In this document: positions 7,125 through 15,367 of the stretch, in pieces
How the letters are laid out: each line of letters begins with the position of its first letter
Position numbering within the stretch: position 1 is the first letter of the stretch
Assembly (NCBI GenBank): GCA_017509785.1
Contig: JAFWOT010000002.1
Location: 184,068 to 248,067 of the forward strand
Direction of reading: 5' to 3'
Length of the DNA: 64,000 bases
Origin: Clostridia bacterium
Lineage (GTDB): Bacteria > Bacillota > Clostridia > Christensenellales > CAG-138
The notes under the pieces: generated by a model
Seen by the model: the letters and a program-made list of their open reading frames with translations, nothing else
Told to the model about the DNA's origin: nothing
Database searches by the model: none
Program-made: the position numbers and the translations under genes

Positions 7125-8273
7125 ATGTACAAGCATGAAAGAAAGTTCAAAAAAAGAAGCTCCGGCGGGTATAACGCCGGGTTGGGAAAACTCTTCTGCC
7201 TGCTGCTGGGAGGGCTCCTCGGCGCATTCCTCTTCGCTCCCGGGAGGGGCGGGGAGGCTCGTCCCGGCGAGTCGGCGCCCGCTCCGCTTCCCCTCGTGCC
7301 GGAGAGCGCCGCGCTTGCCTCGTCCGGGCCCACCGCAAATACGGAGGTGCCTCCCGCGGAGAGCTCCCAAACGGAGACGCCCGCGGAGGGAGGCATGCAG
7401 ACGATAGAGCTCGATTCGCCCGTCGTCACGGTGAGCATCGAAGGGAAAAGCACGGAGATGGAGCTGGAGGAGTACCTCGTCGGCGTGGTCGCGGGGGAGA
7501 TGCCCGCCTCGTCTGAGCCCGCGGCGCTTGCGGCGCAGGCGGTGGCGGCGCGCACGTTCACGGCGCTTCACATGGCGGGCAGGGCGAAATGCGGGACCGG
7601 CTGCACCGTCTGCGACAGAGCCTCCTGCTGCCAGGCGTACCTTGCGGACGACGCCCTTCGCGAACGGTGGGGCGAAGCGTATGAGGAAAACATAATGAAG
7701 ATACGGAGCGCCGTCGCCTGCACCCGCGGGCTCGTTTCGGTTTACGAAGGTCAGCTCATAAGCGCCCTCTATCACGCCTCGAGCGGGCCCGCCACCGAAT
7801 CCAGCGAGGAGGTCTTCGCCTGCGCCCTGCCGTACCTCGTTTCGGTCGAAAGCTGCGAGGGCGATCACGAGGTCGTCACGAGGCAGGAATTCTCCGCCGC
7901 GGAGGTGGTGGAGCGGCTGAACGGGCTCTACCCCGAGGCGAACATGAAGCTCCCCCTCGGCGAGCTCGACTTCGATATCTGGGGCAGGACGGATTCCGGC
8001 CGCGTCCGGCTCATAAGGATAGGCGACACGGTCATTCCGGGGGGATATCTCCGGATGGCGCTCGGCCTCAAGAGCACGGCGTTCGAGGTCGAAAAGACGG
8101 GGGAGACGGTCGTTTTCACCTGCTTCGGATACGGGCACGGCGTCGGGATGAGCCAGACCGGCGCCAACGAGATGGCGAGATCCGGTTCCTCCTTCGAGCA
8201 GATACTGAAGCATTTCTACACCGGGACGGAGCTCGCGCAGCTGACCTTTAAAGGGGAAAAGGGCGGCGCGTAG
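7125..8273 (+). CDS. spoIID: SpoIID/LytB-family lytic transglycosylase
   Basis: 382 aa. Basic N-terminus, one membrane anchor (about residues 20-40), a Pro/Ser/Glu-rich stalk to about residue 90, then the SpoIID domain. The key motif is GVVAGEMPASSEP; Glu125 corresponds to the catalytic acid. The Cys-rich CGTGC...CC-QAY segment (about 155-172), the YHASSGPATE motif and a C-terminal GYGHGVGMSQTGA are all hallmarks. Known: SpoIID trims septal glycan strands during forespore engulfment together with SpoIIM and SpoIIP, which are not in the window. The ribosome site AAGGAAG is very close to the ATG. Its presence supports a spore-forming ancestry. A LytB-type role in non-sporulating cells is the alternative. 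Confidence 0.85.
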   Translation: MYKHERKFKKRSSGGYNAGLGKLFCLLLGGLLGAFLFAPGRGGEARPGESAPAPLPLVPESAALASSGPTANTEVPPAESSQTETPAEGGMQTIELDSPVVTVSIEGKSTEMELEEYLVGVVAGEMPASSEPAALAAQAVAARTFTALHMAGRAKCGTGCTVCDRASCCQAYLADDALRERWGEAYEENIMKIRSAVACTRGLVSVYEGQLISALYHASSGPATESSEEVFACALPYLVSVESCEGDHEVVTRQEFSAAEVVERLNGLYPEANMKLPLGELDFDIWGRTDSGRVRLIRIGDTVIPGGYLRMALGLKSTAFEVEKTGETVVFTCFGYGHGVGMSQTGANEMARSGSSFEQILKHFYTGTELAQLTFKGEKGGA

Positions 8274-8305
8274 GTAAACGCCCGCCGGGAGTGTTGACGG
8301 TGTGA

Positions 8306-8342
8306 AAGGACGCCGGTCGCTTCAAACGATCGGCGTCCTTAT
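8306..8342 (+). terminator. Terminator after spoIID
   Basis: AAGGACGCCG (8306-8315) pairs with CGGCGTCCTT (8331-8340); the T-rich tail is short. The convergent zinc-ribbon gene ends 50 bp away and may share it. Confidence 0.6.
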
Positions 8343-8393
8343 TATTGCATTGATCCTATGGGGTGCGGACGCGCCGCGATCCCTTTATTTGGG

Positions 8394-10007
8394 TCAGATC
8401 CCCGCGCCGCACCTTGTGCAGAACTTCGCGCCGGGCTTCAGCGCCGCCCCGCAGGAGGCGCAGACGGGCCCCGACTCCGCGCGGACGGGCGTGCCGCAGA
8501 CGGAGCAGAACTTCGTGCCGGGCTTCAGCGCCGCTCCGCAGGAGGCGCAGACGGGAGCGGCCTTTTCGGGCGCGGTCGCGGTCGGCTTGCCGCACTTCGT
8601 ACAGAATTTCGCGCCGGGCTTTAAGGGCGCGCCGCATGCCGTGCAGGCGTTCCCGGGCTCCGGGGCGGCCTTTTCCAACGCGGGAGCCCCCTTAACGGGC
8701 GTCCCGATGACGGGCGCAGCAGGCGCTGCAGGCGCTGCCGGCTTGCCGCATTTCGTGCAGAACTTCGCCCCGGTCTTTACGGGCGAGCCGCAGAACACGC
8801 AGATGCTCCCCGCGTCGGCGGGGTTTTCGGCGGGCTCCCCGGCGGGCTTCTCTGCGGGCTTTACCGGGCTGCCGCATTCGGAGCAGAAGCGCTTGCCGGG
8901 TATGAGGGCGTTCCCGCACACCGCGCATACCTGCGGCGCGGGCTTGTCGGCGGGATCGGCGGCCTTTGCGGGAGAACCGCATTCGGAGCAGAAACGCTTG
9001 CCGGGTATGAGAACGCTCCCGCATACCGCGCATACCTGCGGCGCGGCGGGCTCCTCTTTAACGGGCTCCTCGACGACGGGCTCCTCAACGGCGGGCTCCT
9101 CTATAACGGGCTCCTCAATGACAGGCTCCTCGACGACAGGTTCCTCAATGACGGGCTCCTTCACGACGGGCTCCTCCATGACGGGCTCCTCCATGACGGG
9201 CTCCTCCACGACAGGCTCCTCGACGGCGGGCTCCTCAACGACGGGCTCCTCCACGACGGGCTCCTCCACGACGGGTTCCTCAACGGCGGGCTCCTCTATA
9301 ACGGGCTCCTCAACGGCGGGCTCCTCAACGACGGGCTCCCCGATAATAGGCTCCTCTATGACGGGTTCCTCAATGACGGGCTCCTCAACGACGGGCTCCT
9401 CAATGACAGGCTCCTCAACGGCGGGCTCCTCAACGACGGGCTCCTCAACGGCGGGTTCCTCGATAACGGGCTCCTCGACGGCGGGCTCCTCAACGACGGG
9501 CTCCTCAATGACAGGCTCCTCAACGACGGGCTCCTCGACGACGGGCTCCTCGATAACGGGCTCCTCCACGATGGGCTCCTCAACGGCCGGCTCCTCCTTC
9601 GGTTCGGGCTTCGCGAAGGGAGCGCCGCAGAAGGGGCAGAATTTATGCGCGGGTTCGAGCTCCTTCCCGCAGACGGCGCAGACGCGCTTTTCGGGCTCGG
9701 GCTCGGGAGCGGGGGCGATGGGCTTCCCGCAGACGGCGCAGAATCTGTGCCCGGGCTTCAGCTCCGCCCCGCAGGAAGCGCAGCGGGCGGCGGGCTTTGG
9801 CGCGGACGCGGGCGCGGGCACAGGGGCGCCGCAGCCCTTGCAGAAGCGAGCGCCGGCCTCGATGGGTTTGCCGCAGTTCTTGCAGTACCCCACCGCCGCA
9901 GGAGCTTCAAGCGTGGAAGCCGCCTTCGGCACGGGAGCGCCGCATTGCTTGCAGAATTTTGCGCCGGGCAGGAGATGGGCGCCGCAGTTTTTGCAGAAAT
10001 TGACCAT
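8394..10007 (-). CDS. Poly-zinc-ribbon protein with long Glu-Pro-Val repeat
   Basis: 537 aa, no signal peptide or membrane helix. Four zinc ribbons of the type CxxCG-x(9-11)-FCxxCG lie at residues 1-130. Residues about 137-317 are a monotonous EEPVVEEPVIEEPA repeat, expected to be an extended acidic rod. Six further zinc ribbons run to the C-terminus, which ends at the last ribbon (FCTRCGAGI). All ten ribbons keep four cysteines. Known: such double-zinc-ribbon modules usually mediate protein contacts and are frequent in cytoplasmic scaffold-like proteins of Clostridia. The repeat is coded by near-identical 15-bp units and is prone to length change. AAGGAGG lies 10 nt before the start. No partner genes in the same operon; function unknown. 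Confidence 0.8.
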   Translation of the reverse strand: MVNFCKNCGAHLLPGAKFCKQCGAPVPKAASTLEAPAAVGYCKNCGKPIEAGARFCKGCGAPVPAPASAPKPAARCASCGAELKPGHRFCAVCGKPIAPAPEPEPEKRVCAVCGKELEPAHKFCPFCGAPFAKPEPKEEPAVEEPIVEEPVIEEPVVEEPVVEEPVIEEPVVEEPAVEEPVIEEPAVEEPVVEEPAVEEPVIEEPVVEEPVIEEPVIEEPIIGEPVVEEPAVEEPVIEEPAVEEPVVEEPVVEEPVVEEPAVEEPVVEEPVMEEPVMEEPVVKEPVIEEPVVEEPVIEEPVIEEPAVEEPVVEEPVKEEPAAPQVCAVCGSVLIPGKRFCSECGSPAKAADPADKPAPQVCAVCGNALIPGKRFCSECGSPVKPAEKPAGEPAENPADAGSICVFCGSPVKTGAKFCTKCGKPAAPAAPAAPVIGTPVKGAPALEKAAPEPGNACTACGAPLKPGAKFCTKCGKPTATAPEKAAPVCASCGAALKPGTKFCSVCGTPVRAESGPVCASCGAALKPGAKFCTRCGAGI

Positions 10008-10039
10008 ATCGAAAAGCCTCCTTACGATTTTACCTGTAT

Positions 10040-10068
10040 ATTATACCAGAACCGTCCGTGTGAGTAAA
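10040..10068 (-). promoter_or_regulatory. Promoter of the zinc-ribbon gene
   Basis: Minus strand: -35 TTTACT (10068-10063), 17-nt spacer, -10 TATAAT (10045-10040). Confidence 0.65.
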
Positions 10069-10111
10069 CCCCCGAAAGCGCGGAAAAACGGCGGTTTTCG
10101 GGCGGCGTTCC

Positions 10112-10819
10112 TCAGGAGAAGCGCTCCTTTGCGTGGAACGTCTTGCAGATGACCTTGTAATCGCCGAATACCGTGAGCTTGTCGCCGCGGGCAAAGACCG
10201 TGTGCGCCGTCGGCACGTCGATCTTACCGTCCCCGTGCTCTATGAGCATGACGAGTATGTTCCTCTTCTCCTTGAGGCCGGAGCCCGCGAGCTCCACGCC
10301 ATCGAGGTATTCCGGCACCTTCTGCAGGTTCACCTGCGCAATAGTGCCTTTGCCGATGTGGTCGATGAGCATTATGGTGTTGTCGGCGGTCTGCCCCGCG
10401 AGCTGCCCGGCGGCCTTGCTGAGTATCCTGTCAAGGAAGCGGCGCACGGCGGGCACGCGGCTGAGACCGAAGACTATCGCCAGCGCCCCCAGCGGGATGA
10501 GCGCGCCGAGGAAGAAGCTGCCCACCTGATTGCTCGTCAGCGAGAGGAACACGTTGATGAACGCCGAAACGACGGTTATGTTGAACACGTACCCGAAGAG
10601 CATGAGCATCCTCGCAAGGCGTCTGCGCTGGCGGGTCGTCAGTATCATCTCGCTCTCGCGCGTGGTGAATCCGCACCCCGTAAGGAGCGAGGTCACCTGA
10701 AAGCGGGCCTTCTCCTCCGGCAGGCCGACGAAGCGGAACAGTATCGTGAATATCTCCGATATCACCCAGTAGACGAGTATCAGTATCGCAAAGAGCGAAG
10801 CGGCGACGTATACGTTCAT
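10112..10819 (-). CDS. Membrane protein with TrkA-C (RCK_C) domain
   Basis: 235 aa. Three to four predicted helices (about residues 4-28, 68-92, 98-118) are followed by a soluble TrkA-C-like domain at about 155-230 (KVPEYLDGVELAGSGLKEKRNILVMLIEHGDGKID...FARGDKLTVFGD). Known: TrkA-C domains bind small ligands such as cyclic di-AMP or nucleotides and gate ion transporters or channels. There is no pore-loop signature, so I do not call it a potassium channel. It lies 35 bp after the small FeoB-associated gene and in the same direction, so it may be the last gene of the feo transcript. The transported species is unknown. Confidence 0.7.
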   Translation of the reverse strand: MNVYVAASLFAILILVYWVISEIFTILFRFVGLPEEKARFQVTSLLTGCGFTTRESEMILTTRQRRRLARMLMLFGYVFNITVVSAFINVFLSLTSNQVGSFFLGALIPLGALAIVFGLSRVPAVRRFLDRILSKAAGQLAGQTADNTIMLIDHIGKGTIAQVNLQKVPEYLDGVELAGSGLKEKRNILVMLIEHGDGKIDVPTAHTVFARGDKLTVFGDYKVICKTFHAKERFS

Positions 10820-10854
10820 ATCATATCCTCCCGGGAGCGATCCCCATTACGGGG

Positions 10855-11013
10855 TCAAAGCTCCTCCTTCTTCCTTTTTGCGGCGCAGCCGGGGCAGTCC
10901 TTGCCGCCCCCGCAGCCGCAGGAACAGCCGCCCCTTCTCTTTATTACGGAGCGGACCGCGAGCCCTGCGGCGGCCGCGAGCGCGATGATTATGATTATTT
11001 CAACAGGTCCCAT
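10855..11013 (-). CDS. FeoB-associated Cys-rich membrane protein
   Basis: 52 aa, found by hand translation. One N-terminal helix (GPVEIIIIIALAAAAGLAV) is followed by a basic and Cys-rich tail, CSCGCGGGKDCPGC, ending in a Lys-rich run. This is the standard architecture of the small protein encoded just after FeoB in many Clostridia. It is proposed to assist ferrous-iron uptake, although its mechanism is unproven. The gene begins 33 bp after feoAB and is preceded by GGGAG. Identification rests on both its make-up and its position. Confidence 0.88.
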   Translation of the reverse strand: MGPVEIIIIIALAAAAGLAVRSVIKRRGGCSCGCGGGKDCPGCAAKRKKEEL

Positions 11014-11046
11014 TTCATTCTCCCTCTATGCTCTCGGGCCCTCCCG

Positions 11047-13392
11047 TCAGGAAAGCCCGAAAGCGAGTCCTATGAGGCGCACTATGAGCGCGGCGATCCA
11101 CGCGATGCCGCATTGCCAGAGCACGACGCCGAGCGCCCATTTCCCGCCGAGCTCGCGTCGGATGGAGGCGACGGCCGCCACGCACGGCGTATAGAGCAGG
11201 CTGAACACAAGCATGGAGGCCGCGGAAAGCGCGCTCATAGCGGCGGCGGGGCCCCCGACGAAGAGGACCTCCATCACGGAGACCACGCTTTCCTTCGCGA
11301 TGAAGCCCGAGATGAGCGAGGTGCATATGCGCCAGTCGCCGAGCCCTATCGGGCGGAACAGCGGCACGAGCACGCTCGAGATGTGGGCGAGTATGCTCGT
11401 TGAGGAATCCTCCGCGAAGTCGAAGTGGAGATCGAAGCTCTTGAGTACCCATACGACTATCGTCGCGAGCAGTATGATAGAGAACGCCCTGTGCAGGAAA
11501 TCCTTCGATTTCTCCCAAAGGAGGCGGATCACGTTCCCGGGGCTCGGAAGGCGGTAGTTCGGAAGCTCCATCACGAAGGGGACGGCCTCTCCGCGGAAGA
11601 CTGTCTTTTTGGTAAACAGCGCGAAGAGTATCCCCATCACGATGCCGAGCACGTACAGCCCCGTCATGACGAGGCCGCCCAGGCGCGGGAAGAACGCGGC
11701 GACGAAGAACGAGTAGATGGGGAGCTTCGCCGTACAGCTCATGAACGGGGTGAGCAGCACGGTCATCTTTCTGTCGCGGTCGCTCGGGAGGGTGCGCGTC
11801 GCCATGACGGCGGGGACGGTGCATCCGAACCCTATGAGCATCGGCACTATGCTTCGCCCGGAAAGACCGATCTTGCGAAGGAGCTTATCCATAAAGAAGG
11901 CGACCCTTGCGATATAGCCGCTGTCCTCAAGCAGGGAAAGGAAGAAGAACAGCGTGACGATTATGGGCAGGAAGCTCAGCACGCTTCCGACGCCCTCGAA
12001 TATGCCCTCTATTATGAGGCCGTGCAGCACGCGGTTGACGTTCGCGGCGGTCAAAGCCGCGTCCACGGTGCCGCTGAGCCAACCTATCCCGGATTCGAGC
12101 AGCCTCTGCAGCCACGCGCCGATGACGTTGAACGTGAGCAGGAAAACGAGCGCCATTATGAGTATGAACACCGGCAGGGCCGTGTACTTGCCCGTCAGTA
12201 TCCTGTCGATGCGGCGGCTCCTTATATGCTCGCGGCTCTCGCGCGGCTTTATGACGCAGGAGGAGCAGACCTTCTCTATGAAGGAGAAGCGCATATCCGC
12301 GACGGCGGCGCTGCGGTCAAGCCCGCGCTCCTTCTCCATCTGGACGATGATATGCTCGAGCGCCTCCTTCTCGTTCTCATCGAGGCCGAGCCGCTCGATT
12401 ATCATGCCGTCCCCCTCGACTACCTTGCTTGCCGCAAAGCGAAGGGGTATGCCGGCGCGCGCGGCGTGATCCTCGATGAGGTGCATCACGGCGTGCAGGC
12501 ACTGGTGGACCGCGCCGCCGTTATCCTCCTTGGAGCAGAGATCCTGCTTCAGGGGCTTCTCACGGTACCGGGCTATGTGCACGGCGTGCGCCGCGAGCTC
12601 GTCCACGCCCTGGCCCTTCGCGGCGGAAATGGGCACGACGGGCACGCCGAGGATCTCCTCCATCGCGTTGACGTCGACGGAGCCTCCGTTGCCGGTGAGC
12701 TCGTCCATCATGTTGAGCGCGACGACCGTCGGAACGTCCATCTCGAGCACCTGCATCGTGAGGTAGAGATTGCGCTCTATATTGGTGACGTCGACGATGT
12801 TAATAATGGCGGTGGGCTTGTCGTCAAGCACGAAATTGCGGGAGACTATCTCCTCGCTCGAATAGGGGGAAAGCGAATAGATGCCGGGCAGATCCGTGAT
12901 GAGCGTATGCTTATAGCCGCGGATCGCGCCGTCCTTGCGGTCGACCGTGACCCCCGGGAAGTTGCCGACGTGCTGTCTCGCGCCGGTCAGCTGATTGAAG
13001 AGCGTCGTCTTGCCGCTGTTCTGGTTGCCGACGAGGGCGAAAGTAAGGGTCGTATCCTCCGGCAGGGGATCGCCCGATCCCTTCGGATGGAATTTGCCCG
13101 TCTCGCCGAGGCCGGGGTGAGGGGGCTTCTTTCGCGGTTCGGAGCTTTTCTTTTCGTCCGAACGCGCCTCGATCGGCTCGATCGTTATCTTTTCCGCGTC
13201 CGCAAGGCGCATCGTCAGCTCATAGCCGTGGATGCGCAGTTCCATCGGGTCGCCCATCGGGGCGAGCTTCATTACGGTAAGCTCCGCGCCCGGTATCACA
13301 CCCATGTCGAGGAAGTGCTGGCGAAGCGCTCCCTCTCCTCCTACGCTGAGCACCCGCGCAGAGGCGCCAGCCTTCAGTTCTTTAAGAGTCAA
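11047..13392 (-). CDS. feoB: FeoA-FeoB fusion, ferrous iron transporter
   Basis: 781 aa. Residues 1-75 are a FeoA (SH3-like) domain, then a charged linker, then FeoB. The FeoB G-domain has the P-loop GNQNSGKTT (122-130), G3 DLPG in LITDLPGIYSLSP, and the NMMDE G4 motif (Asn-x-x-Asp). The C-terminal half holds the Gate helices, including a PMLIGFGCTVPAV stretch with the conserved cysteine. Known: FeoB imports Fe2+ in a GTP-dependent way. The start is an unusual TTG at 13392, supported by AAAGGAG 7 nt upstream. Fusion of FeoA to FeoB occurs in some bacteria. A promoter overlaps the end of the upstream esterase gene. Confidence 0.95.
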   Translation of the reverse strand: MTLKELKAGASARVLSVGGEGALRQHFLDMGVIPGAELTVMKLAPMGDPMELRIHGYELTMRLADAEKITIEPIEARSDEKKSSEPRKKPPHPGLGETGKFHPKGSGDPLPEDTTLTFALVGNQNSGKTTLFNQLTGARQHVGNFPGVTVDRKDGAIRGYKHTLITDLPGIYSLSPYSSEEIVSRNFVLDDKPTAIINIVDVTNIERNLYLTMQVLEMDVPTVVALNMMDELTGNGGSVDVNAMEEILGVPVVPISAAKGQGVDELAAHAVHIARYREKPLKQDLCSKEDNGGAVHQCLHAVMHLIEDHAARAGIPLRFAASKVVEGDGMIIERLGLDENEKEALEHIIVQMEKERGLDRSAAVADMRFSFIEKVCSSCVIKPRESREHIRSRRIDRILTGKYTALPVFILIMALVFLLTFNVIGAWLQRLLESGIGWLSGTVDAALTAANVNRVLHGLIIEGIFEGVGSVLSFLPIIVTLFFFLSLLEDSGYIARVAFFMDKLLRKIGLSGRSIVPMLIGFGCTVPAVMATRTLPSDRDRKMTVLLTPFMSCTAKLPIYSFFVAAFFPRLGGLVMTGLYVLGIVMGILFALFTKKTVFRGEAVPFVMELPNYRLPSPGNVIRLLWEKSKDFLHRAFSIILLATIVVWVLKSFDLHFDFAEDSSTSILAHISSVLVPLFRPIGLGDWRICTSLISGFIAKESVVSVMEVLFVGGPAAAMSALSAASMLVFSLLYTPCVAAVASIRRELGGKWALGVVLWQCGIAWIAALIVRLIGLAFGLS

Positions 13393-13436
13393 AACAAATC
13401 TCCTTTAAGGGCAGAGCCCTGATACTTTCTTCTTTG

Positions 13437-13465
13437 ATTTTACGACTTAATCCGCGCAAGGTCAA
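13437..13465 (-). promoter_or_regulatory. Promoter of feoAB
   Basis: Minus strand: -35 TTGACC (13465-13460), 17-nt spacer, -10 TAAAAT (13442-13437). The -35 overlaps the last codons of the esterase gene. A small AGGGC/GCCCT hairpin (13409-13420) abuts the ribosome site. Confidence 0.6.
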
Positions 13466-15246
13466 TACGCGCCGGCCATTTCGTCGAGTATTTTGAAAAG
13501 CCCGAGCCGTGTTTCGTCCGTCATGCCCGTCGTCTCGCCGAAGCCCATCACGCGCGCAGGGGCTTCCGCCCTCCATTCGGGCAGCGCGCTCCCGTCGGGC
13601 GCGGAGCCGTTCGGGTCGCCCGTTTTGATGAAATTCACGAAATAGCCCGTCATCTGCATGGAGAGCTCGCGGTCGCGCCCGTCGAAGAGGCGGGAGTCCT
13701 CGGGTATGTTGCCGTAAAGGTAGATCTCCTCGCCGCTGTGCCACGGGCCGAGGCGGCCGTTCCCCTTCGAGAAGAAGTACTGATAGGAGGGCACGCCGTT
13801 CTCCCCTTCGAGCAGGGAGAGGCGGTAGTGCGGATGGTCGAAGAATATCGCGCCCCAGATCTCCGCCCAGGCGGCCTTCGCCTCCGCGTCGGTGGAGACG
13901 GGGTAGAGCGCCAGAACCTCGTCGGCGTATTCTTTAAAATGATCGCGGACCTTCTTTTCGAAGTTCTTCATGTTCGCGTTGGCAAAGAGTATGAAGGGAG
14001 CGCTCTCCTCGGAATTCGTCCCGTGGAGGGAGGCCTCCTCGTTAAAGCGCCCCGCGGCGTAGGCTTCGTGCGGGTAAGTTTCGAGCGCATAGCCGTCAAC
14101 GGTAATGTGGTGCTGGGTGTAGGCCTCGCCGTAAAGCTCCTTCTCGGGCAGCGCGCGAAGCGCCGCGAGGTCGGCGCAGCCGTGCCGCTCCATGAGGGCG
14201 CGGCCGTCCTCTGTCGCCTGCTCATATCCGCGGAAGGAATGCGGCGGCTCTGCGGAAACCACGGTCGAGCTCTCCATGACCGCCCGCCTGAAAAGGCCGG
14301 AGGCAAGCGGGCTCGTGCAGAGAGCGCTCACGCAGGCGGAGCCCGCGGATTCGCCGGAGAGCGTCACGTTCCCGGGATCCCCGCCGAGGGCGGCGATATT
14401 GTCCCGCACCCATTCGAGCGCCTTTATCTGATCGAGCAGGCCGTAATTACCCGTCGTGCCGTTTGCGCTCTCGGCGGCGGCCTCCTCAAAGGCGGCGAAT
14501 CCGAACGCGCCGAGACGGTACCCCATGTTGACGACTATTATCCCCTGCCGAGCAAGACCCTCGCCGCTGTAATCGCCGTACCAGGGCTGCCCCGTCTGGA
14601 GCGACCCGCCGTGCACGTACACGAGCACGGGGAGCTTTTCGCCGCCTCCCGCCGGGCGCCAGACGTTGAGATAGAGCGAATCCTCGCTCACGGGCGGGAT
14701 GCAGTTGTCGTCAAGGCGGATCTCGTAATCGTGATAGCCTATTATCTGCCTCAGCGAATCGTAGATGGGCAGGTTCGTCGGCTGGGCGCTCATCGGCGCG
14801 AAATGATCCGCCTCGAGCACGCCCTCCCAGGGCTCCGGGTCCCGGGGCTCCCGCCAGCGAAGCTCGCCCACGGGCGGCGCGGCGTAGGGTATCCCGGCGA
14901 ACACCTCGACTATCCCGTCCTCCGTTTTGACGCCGCGGACGCTCCCGCAGGGGAGGGAGACGACGCCGGTCCTTTCGGGGGCTTTCGCGCTCACCGCGGG
15001 GACGCTTCTGACGGGCGGCCAGGTGAGGAAAAGTATCCCGGCAAAGACCGCCGCCCACGCCGCCCAGAGGCCGACCCTCGCAAACCAACGCGGGGAGCCC
15101 GGGAGCTTTATCGATATGAATACGTAGAGCGCCGCCAGCGCGAGCGTGAGCGCGAACCCCAACAGCGTGTTGCGGTTCAGCTCCAGCACGCAGAGCATCA
15201 GCGCGAGAGTTATCGCGGTGACTATTGAAAAACCGAGCTTGTGCAT
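13462..15246 (-). CDS. Membrane-anchored type-B carboxylesterase
   Basis: 594 aa. About three N-terminal hydrophobic helices (residues 5-80) tether a type-B carboxylesterase / alpha-beta hydrolase domain that starts near residue 95 (GSVRGVKTEDGIVEVFAGIPYA). The nucleophile is Ser300 in GESAG. The acid is probably the Glu in GTNSEES, and the catalytic His is in GPWHSGEEI. The oxyanion loop YVHGGS is also present. Known: this family hydrolyses carboxylic esters. The substrate here is unknown. The membrane anchor suggests action at the outer face. Its own promoter lies 27-55 bp upstream, divergent from the LtrA-like gene. Confidence 0.87.
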   Translation of the reverse strand: MHKLGFSIVTAITLALMLCVLELNRNTLLGFALTLALAALYVFISIKLPGSPRWFARVGLWAAWAAVFAGILFLTWPPVRSVPAVSAKAPERTGVVSLPCGSVRGVKTEDGIVEVFAGIPYAAPPVGELRWREPRDPEPWEGVLEADHFAPMSAQPTNLPIYDSLRQIIGYHDYEIRLDDNCIPPVSEDSLYLNVWRPAGGGEKLPVLVYVHGGSLQTGQPWYGDYSGEGLARQGIIVVNMGYRLGAFGFAAFEEAAAESANGTTGNYGLLDQIKALEWVRDNIAALGGDPGNVTLSGESAGSACVSALCTSPLASGLFRRAVMESSTVVSAEPPHSFRGYEQATEDGRALMERHGCADLAALRALPEKELYGEAYTQHHITVDGYALETYPHEAYAAGRFNEEASLHGTNSEESAPFILFANANMKNFEKKVRDHFKEYADEVLALYPVSTDAEAKAAWAEIWGAIFFDHPHYRLSLLEGENGVPSYQYFFSKGNGRLGPWHSGEEIYLYGNIPEDSRLFDGRDRELSMQMTGYFVNFIKTGDPNGSAPDGSALPEWRAEAPARVMGFGETTGMTDETRLGLFKILDEMAGAY

Positions 15247-15272
15247 GATATTCCTCCCGATGCTTTTGTATA

Positions 15273-15301
15273 ATTGTAAAACGGGAAGCGTTCCGGGTCA
15301 A
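15273..15301 (-). promoter_or_regulatory. Promoter of the carboxylesterase gene
   Basis: Minus strand: -35 TTGACC (15301-15296), 17-nt spacer, -10 TACAAT (15278-15273). Confidence 0.6.
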
Positions 15302-15308
15302 GTGCGCT

Positions 15309-15337
15309 TTGCAATTTAAGGCGGCGTTTGGTATAAT
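15309..15337 (+). promoter_or_regulatory. Promoter of the LtrA-like gene
   Basis: TTGCAA (15309-15314), 17-nt spacer, TATAAT (15332-15337). Only 7 bp separate its -35 from that of the divergent esterase promoter. Confidence 0.75.
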
Positions 15338-15367
15338 ATGCGGCAGAAAACCAAAGGGGGGGATCCC

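Noticed and set aside
7004..8213. Long leftward extension of the bioY frame
   Set aside because: It runs antisense through spoIID, and the bioY promoter at 7051-7079 lies inside it.
8302..10152. 616-codon Ser/Gly-rich reading frame opposite the zinc-ribbon gene
   Set aside because: Its TGSS repeats are the antisense of the EEPVVEEP repeat. It lacks a ribosome site, while the opposite strand has ten intact zinc ribbons, a promoter and AAGGAGG.
10112..10819. Potassium channel
   Set aside because: It has a TrkA-C domain and helices, but no TVGYG-like selectivity filter.
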